Of a DNA stretch of 64,000 nucleotides, positions 60,060-64,000 are shown piece after piece; positions within the stretch are counted from its first letter, which is position 1; each line of letters starts with the position of its first letter. This DNA comes from E44-bin32 sp034430595 (GTDB lineage Bacteria > Chloroflexota > Anaerolineae > Anaerolineales > E44-bin32). Under the pieces are notes generated by a model that was not told where the DNA came from, did no database searches, and saw only the letters and a list, made by a program, of their open reading frames with translations. Position numbers and translations under genes: made by a program. Location: NCBI GenBank assembly GCA_034430595.1, contig DAOUEL010000058.1, positions 65,946-129,945 on the forward strand, read 5' to 3'.

Positions 60060-61178
60060 TCAGGGTGCTGGTTCGACTGCCACAACTGCCCCGAGCCCAT
60101 TCACCTCAAGCAGCCAGTTGCTTCCAGGTTGGAAGTTTCGGAAACTGGTTTCGTCTCCGGGCTCATAGGTAAAAGATTTATCACCTGTCGTAAAGGTGAC
60201 CTCATATTCGGCCTGCCGTTGACCGAGTCGTTGGTCGGATGTCAATGACGCTTCCGGCCAGCGCGGGTTCAGGTCCTGCCCACTGAGTGTTGCCGTATCG
60301 ATGACGGTCCAGGCAAGTTCGGTGTAGGAGCACAGGTTGTCGTAAACCTCATACACGCAATCCTGAACCACTTCGCCATAACCACTGCCGGTATCAACAG
60401 TATAGGGTGTTCCGCAGACTTCAGTACTCCCGGAAACCGGTTCATTTCGAGTCTCCCGCAGCGCTTCATGGCACGAGCCGACCTCGGCTCCGGAGGGGAT
60501 CTCATCCGACCAGGCTTCTGCTTCGGCCGGGATCAGCCCTTCGATTGGAATACTGTACGTCCAATTAACGCGGCTGACAGTCCCTATCATTTCTTCGGTC
60601 CTGGTGAGCAGGCTAATGACAAATGCTGCAACTGCAACGCAGGCAATACCGAGGACAATAAAAATCCAGCCTGGCAAACCTCGTCCCGGGGTTGAGGCGC
60701 TTGCAGGGGAAGATGGGGCTGCAGCCGGCTTCGCGGCTTTCTCTTCTTCTTCGGCTTTTTCACTCACTCCTGCCAGGCTGGAACCGCATCCGGCACATTC
60801 CTTTGCGTTAGCCAGGTTTAATGTGCCACAGGCGGGGCACGTGACCTTACGTGCTGGGTCCCTCCGGAACGCGCCCAGAACCTCGCCGCTCGATCTGCTT
60901 ATTGCCTCCGACAGGTCCGCGCCGCATGCGCCGCAGAACGCTGCCCCGGCAGCGTTGCGTGCATTGCAGTACGCGCAGTGAACGTCGGCACCCCCAGCTG
61001 CGCGAGCAATCTCATCCTCATTTGTCAGCAAGATCTCCTGTGCCGCCTGATGAAAAGACACGTCGGCTGGAAGTGGCGCACCGCAGCCATTGCAGAACTT
61101 ACGCGGACCAGGATTTTCGGTTCCGCAGTTCGGGCAGGTCCATTCCAATTCGACGTACCCAAGCCTCTTTCGAGCCAT
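60060..61178 (-). CDS. Triple zinc-ribbon membrane protein
   Basis: The 372-residue protein has three double-CxxC zinc ribbons (Cys15/18/29/32, Cys68/71/82/85, Cys114/117/128/131), an acidic and Ala-rich linker, one membrane helix (GWIFIVLGIACVAVAAFVIS) and an outer beta-rich domain of about 180 residues. The arrangement suggests cytoplasmic zinc ribbons reporting on an extracellular domain, or the reverse in assembly. GGAGG lies nine bases before the ATG at 61178. The family is not recognised beyond the zinc-ribbon type. Confidence 0.75.
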   Translation of the reverse strand: MARKRLGYVELEWTCPNCGTENPGPRKFCNGCGAPLPADVSFHQAAQEILLTNEDEIARAAGGADVHCAYCNARNAAGAAFCGACGADLSEAISRSSGEVLGAFRRDPARKVTCPACGTLNLANAKECAGCGSSLAGVSEKAEEEEKAAKPAAAPSSPASASTPGRGLPGWIFIVLGIACVAVAAFVISLLTRTEEMIGTVSRVNWTYSIPIEGLIPAEAEAWSDEIPSGAEVGSCHEALRETRNEPVSGSTEVCGTPYTVDTGSGYGEVVQDCVYEVYDNLCSYTELAWTVIDTATLSGQDLNPRWPEASLTSDQRLGQRQAEYEVTFTTGDKSFTYEPGDETSFRNFQPGSNWLLEVNGLGAVVAVEPAP

Positions 61179-61320
61179 GTCCGCTTGCCTCCATGGTAGG
61201 TAACGATTAGAAAACTGAGCGAACTCACAGGGCATAGAATAACGCTGCACTTGAAAAAGTGCTACCCTGCTTCGGTCATGGTCATCACACAGATCGTGCT
61301 GCATAGATAGGAGGCGGAGG

Positions 61321-62046
61321 ATGTCCGAGTTGGAAGGAAAAGTTGCGATTGTAACTGGAGGCGGAACCGGAATTGGGCGGGCTATAGCTCTAACTTTCGC
61401 GCAAGCTGGAGCGAAGGTCACGGTCTGTGGGCGTCGCGAAGAACCGCTCATCGCGGTTCGTGATGAATGTCTCCTGAGCGGTAACGCAATCTCCACATAT
61501 CCTGCAGATATCTCCGATGCCAAGCAGGCTTCCTCATTGGTCGAATCGGTCGTTACAGCCTCCGGTGGGCTGGACTTGCTCGTGAATAATGCTGGCATCG
61601 GTGGTGGTGATGCAATCCATCGTCAGTCGATCGAGGAATGGGACATGGTACTCTCCGTCAATTTACGCGGGCCTTTCCTGATGGCACGCTATGTGCTGCC
61701 ATTTTTCCGCGCTCAGGGTTCGGGACATATCCTGAATATCAGCTCAGAATCAGCCATGAATCATTACCAGGGTGATGGAGCGTATGGCATATCGAAACAT
61801 GCGTTGAATGCGCTGGGTGAATACATCCAACGTGAGAATCAGGATTATGGAGTACGGGTTAATACAATTTGTCCCGGGATGGTCGTTACGGAAATGACCA
61901 AGGGTTCACCCGGGTTGAACGAGGATTTCTGCCTCCTGCCGGAAGACATCGCCGACCTGGCATTGTGGTTGGTCACTCGCCGCCCGAATATAAAAATTGG
62001 TACGCCGATTCTTATTCAGACGATGCTCAATCCCTGGGAAAGTTGA
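61321..62046 (+). CDS. Short-chain dehydrogenase/reductase
   Basis: The 241-residue protein has TGGGTGIG, NNAGIGG, and the active-site Ser (NISSESA) and YGISK. It resembles 3-oxoacyl-ACP reductases but has no fatty-acid genes beside it, so the substrate is open. AGGAGGCGGAGG lies just before the ATG. It is followed 121 bases later by the L,D-transpeptidase. Confidence 0.9.
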   Translation: MSELEGKVAIVTGGGTGIGRAIALTFAQAGAKVTVCGRREEPLIAVRDECLLSGNAISTYPADISDAKQASSLVESVVTASGGLDLLVNNAGIGGGDAIHRQSIEEWDMVLSVNLRGPFLMARYVLPFFRAQGSGHILNISSESAMNHYQGDGAYGISKHALNALGEYIQRENQDYGVRVNTICPGMVVTEMTKGSPGLNEDFCLLPEDIADLALWLVTRRPNIKIGTPILIQTMLNPWES

Positions 62047-62167
62047 GCACTTCCGCATCTCACCTGGAAACTGACCTGAATGCAGGGATAAGATTCGTCG
62101 GAAATAGAATGCACGGAACCATCAGAACACGCTCATCTTTGAGATTGATACATCAGGAGCGGGTTTA

Positions 62168-63682
62168 ATGTTAAGGTGGATCGTTCGGGGTTTACGCTTG
62201 ATCGTGATCGGCTTGCTCGCACTGGGGCTCGGACCCCTGGTCCTGACGGTCGGCTCGTTCGTCTACTTTAATTCGAGCGGAACGATCATGCCGGATGTCT
62301 CGATAGGTGGAGTGCCAGTCGGCGGCCTATCAAGATCCGAGGCCGAGGATTATCTTTCGCAGGTTTGGAATGAACAATATCGTGTCACCGCAGTCGATCT
62401 CCATGACCCTGCCCGAGCCTGGGTCGTTGCACCTTCTGACTTTGGGCTGCGAGTCGATCCGATGGCCTCCGCCCAAAAAGTTATCGAACTAATCAGATCA
62501 GGGGGATTGATAGCGCGAGGATACCAGATGCTAAGTATCCTGCGAGAAGGCATCGATTTAGCTCCGGTCGTGACCTTCGATCCGGTTCAAGCCCAGCTCG
62601 GGTTCTCCAATTGGGAGAGTATCCTGTTTCTCCCGGCCCGGGATGCGGAAGTCAATCTCGCTTCATCTGGGGTGCAGGTCCAGCCAGCGCAGGCAGGGTG
62701 GAGGCTCGATCCATCGAAGAGTATTGCCATGATTGCGGAAGACCCTGCCAGTATCTTACTCGAACAGCGCCTCGTTCCGTTTGTCATGCAGCCCTTCGAC
62801 GCCGAACGAACCGATGTATCTGCCGTTGTCGATCGAATTGAAAGTCTTCTCGAGAGCAATGCAGTTCTGAACGCGTACGATCCAGTCACCGATGAGCATT
62901 TTCACTGGTCACCCGATCGGGTGGAATTGACACACTGGCTGACCCTGGCAGACGATGGGTCTGAGATTTCTGTGGAGATCGATCCGACAGCCGTCCTCGA
63001 TTATGCGCACACCGTAAGTGATGAGCTGGGAAGCGAGCGAGCGCTCGATTACGAATTAGGACGGGATTCGCTCCTCGCGCAAACCAGCGGCGAGGAGGGT
63101 GAGACACTCATTGTTGAATATCAACCCACGATCTATCGAGTTCAACCCGGAGACCAGTGGATTTCCCTTAGTTTTAAAGTTGGGATGCCGTACTGGAAGC
63201 TGCAGGAGGCTAACCCTGCGTTAGCTCGCCGGGGTTTGATCCCAGGAGAGACGTTGATTCTTCCAGCGCGGGATGACATGCTGAAACTGCCGGTTGTGCC
63301 TGAAAAGCGTATCCTGGTCGATATCGGCGAGCAGCGGATGCGCATCTATGAGGATGGGAATCTGGTTCGAGAAAACATCATCAGCACCGGGATTCCCGAT
63401 TCACCAACCATGCCCGGCGTCTTCCAGATCAGCTCCCATGACCTCAATGCCTATGCGTCGATCTGGGATCTCTACATGCCGCATTTCATGGGGATATACG
63501 ATGCTGTTCCCGGATTGACAAACGGCATTCACGGTTTACCCATGCTCTCAAACGGTCGACGGCTGTGGGCTGATGTGCTGGGACGACCAGCCTCTTTCGG
63601 GTGCATCATCCTTGATCTTGAGGCGGCGGAAGAGCTCTATAACTGGGCCGAGGATGGCGTCGTCGTCGTGATTGAGCAGTAA
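62168..63682 (+). CDS. L,D-transpeptidase with VanW-type and LysM domains
   Basis: The 504-residue protein has an N-terminal membrane helix (LIVIGLLALGLGPLVLTVGS), a peptidoglycan-binding VanW/PG_binding_4 region (GGVPVGGLSRSEAEDYL, and a second copy further on), a LysM domain (VQPGDQWISLSFKVGMPYWK), and a YkuD domain with catalytic HG (His455) and SFGC (Ser476, Cys479). It forms 3-3 cross-links or attaches proteins in the wall. AGGAG lies nine bases before the ATG. All catalytic residues are intact. Confidence 0.93.
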   Translation: MLRWIVRGLRLIVIGLLALGLGPLVLTVGSFVYFNSSGTIMPDVSIGGVPVGGLSRSEAEDYLSQVWNEQYRVTAVDLHDPARAWVVAPSDFGLRVDPMASAQKVIELIRSGGLIARGYQMLSILREGIDLAPVVTFDPVQAQLGFSNWESILFLPARDAEVNLASSGVQVQPAQAGWRLDPSKSIAMIAEDPASILLEQRLVPFVMQPFDAERTDVSAVVDRIESLLESNAVLNAYDPVTDEHFHWSPDRVELTHWLTLADDGSEISVEIDPTAVLDYAHTVSDELGSERALDYELGRDSLLAQTSGEEGETLIVEYQPTIYRVQPGDQWISLSFKVGMPYWKLQEANPALARRGLIPGETLILPARDDMLKLPVVPEKRILVDIGEQRMRIYEDGNLVRENIISTGIPDSPTMPGVFQISSHDLNAYASIWDLYMPHFMGIYDAVPGLTNGIHGLPMLSNGRRLWADVLGRPASFGCIILDLEAAEELYNWAEDGVVVVIEQ

Positions 63683-63695
63683 TTTCCGGGTAAAT

Positions 63696-63721
63696 GAAAA
63701 AGAGCAGCTGGTGAGCTGCTC
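63696..63721 (-). terminator. Rho-independent terminator of tRNA-Pro
   Basis: On the minus strand GAGCAGCT and AGCTGCTC (63721-63714 and 63709-63702) form a perfect eight-base stem with a four-base loop, followed by TTTTTC. It ends the tRNA-Pro transcript. Confidence 0.9.
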
Positions 63722-63730
63722 CCTCTTCAG

Positions 63731-63804
63731 TCGGGGCGGCCGGATTTGAACCGGCGACCTCACGGACCCGAACCGTGCGCTCTACCGGGCTGAGCCACGC
63801 CCCG
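63731..63804 (-). tRNA. tRNA-Pro (anticodon CGG)
   Basis: The cloverleaf folds fully. The acceptor stem CGGGGCG pairs with CGCCCCG, the anticodon stem CACGG/CCGTG carries the loop TTCGGGT, and the T arm is GCCGG-TTCAAAT-CCGGC. The discriminator is A and CCA is not encoded. It is 74 bases long. Confidence 0.96.
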
Positions 63805-63816
63805 CTAGCTCCTGCG

Positions 63817-63845
63817 AGTATAACTTCTTCTCCTTCGAAGGTCAA
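63817..63845 (-). promoter_or_regulatory. Sigma70 promoter of tRNA-Pro
   Basis: On the minus strand TTGACC (63845-63840) and TATACT (63822-63817) are separated by exactly 17 bases. They lie 12 bases before the mature tRNA. Confidence 0.85.
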
Positions 63846-63884
63846 CGCGAGGAGATCTGCAAGGATGCGTCACATAATTGCCGA

Positions 63885-64000
63885 GGAGAGAAAAAAGAAG
63901 TAGGCTCACCTGAGCAATCGCGAAATCACAAAGGGAGCCTACTATCCCCGGAACTACCGGGGACTATGACCTGCGTCGAAACGAAGGTCACACTAAGTAT
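63885..64000 (-). ncRNA. 3' end of an unidentified structured RNA (partial)
   Basis: Three consecutive hairpins occur: TGACCT/AGGTCA with an inner CGT/ACG stem (63967-63990), TCCCCGG/CCGGGGA (63945-63963), and AGTAGGCTC/GAGCCTACT (63899-63943, a 27-base loop). On the minus strand the last stem is followed by a T-rich run (TTCTTTTTTC), which marks it as a terminator. No frame codes through this stretch. The RNA or its gene continues beyond the right edge. I could not match it to tmRNA, RNase P or 6S RNA. Confidence 0.45.

Noticed and set aside
63548..63845. Minus-strand frames over the end of the L,D-transpeptidase gene and tRNA-Pro
   Set aside because: They translate a tRNA and the antisense of a well-supported gene.
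1..64000. CRISPR arrays, insertion sequences, prophage genes, attachment sites
   Set aside because: No regularly spaced repeats, transposase motifs, integrase or phage structural genes were seen in any part of the window.

Overview
The window looks like chromosomal DNA of a bacterium of the phylum Chloroflexota, most likely class Anaerolineae. The clues are family-level. There is a fused transaldolase/glucose-6-phosphate isomerase inside an oxidative pentose-phosphate cluster, an ECF sigma factor next to a DUF5667-type membrane protein, a roadblock/V4R pair, Thr/Pro-rich lipoproteins with LysM or TPR domains, a bacterial small SRP RNA, and moderately GC-rich coding DNA with many GTG/TTG starts. 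No phylogeny could be run, so the assignment is an inference. No insertion sequence, prophage, CRISPR array or rRNA gene was seen. Both ends are open: a minus-strand gene probably begins at the left edge, and a minus-strand structured RNA probably runs in from the right edge.

Layout. (1) 208-7720: four overlapping plus-strand DNA-repair genes, namely an AddB-like inactivated helicase, a UvrD-type helicase, an Fe-S PD-(D/E)XK nuclease and RecJ. (2) 7734-12576: a membrane GAF/PAS histidine kinase and a large TPR protein on the minus strand. (3) 12658-17638: a leaderless LysM lipoprotein, then a tightly overlapping series of acyltransferase-like protein, family 1 glycosidase, M23 peptidase and PD40 protein. 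(4) 17636-18411: tRNA-Ser(GGA), SRP RNA and an FmdB-type zinc ribbon. (5) 18412-19821: a YabE-like wall protein. (6) 19892-26022: the most interesting block, a Dlt-like operon containing a lipoprotein, a 38-residue DltX-like microprotein, an MBOAT acyltransferase, two SGNH proteins, an acyl carrier protein and an acyl-AMP ligase, followed by rsmA. (7) 26966-32893: polyprenyl-phosphate glycosyltransferase, V4R and roadblock proteins, DedA, PrsW, a DsbA-cyclophilin fusion lipoprotein and an SDR. (8) 33031-33124: a selenocysteine tRNA, then an M50 protease. (9) 34432-39217: an ABC-2 exporter operon and a GH15 enzyme. (10) 39376-43491: a hypothetical gene, a candidate small RNA, an ATP-cone/kinase fusion, a radical SAM protein and a nitroreductase interrupted by an in-frame TGA. 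(11) 43780-50624: an SDR and the tal-pgi, rpiA, gnd, zwf cluster. (12) 50738-63682: an FTR1 permease with a Fur-like box, a PEBP lipoprotein, a dynamin-like GTPase, ECF sigma/DUF5667, a LapA-like protein, an SLC13 carrier with four TrkA_C domains, a hot-dog thioesterase, a zinc-ribbon membrane protein, an SDR and an L,D-transpeptidase. (13) 63702-64000: tRNA-Pro(CGG) and the end of an unidentified RNA.

How the genes fit together. The Dlt-like operon holds every functional class needed to activate an acyl group in the cytoplasm (ligase plus carrier protein), pass it through the membrane (MBOAT plus a C-terminal-tyrosine microprotein) and attach it to a polymer outside (SGNH proteins). In known Dlt systems the ligase is specific for D-alanine. 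Here it resembles fatty-acyl-AMP ligases, so the transferred group and the acceptor are unknown. LysM, YabE-like, M23 and L,D-transpeptidase proteins elsewhere in the window indicate an actively remodelled peptidoglycan wall. The sugar-phosphate cluster supplies NADPH and pentoses by the oxidative branch.
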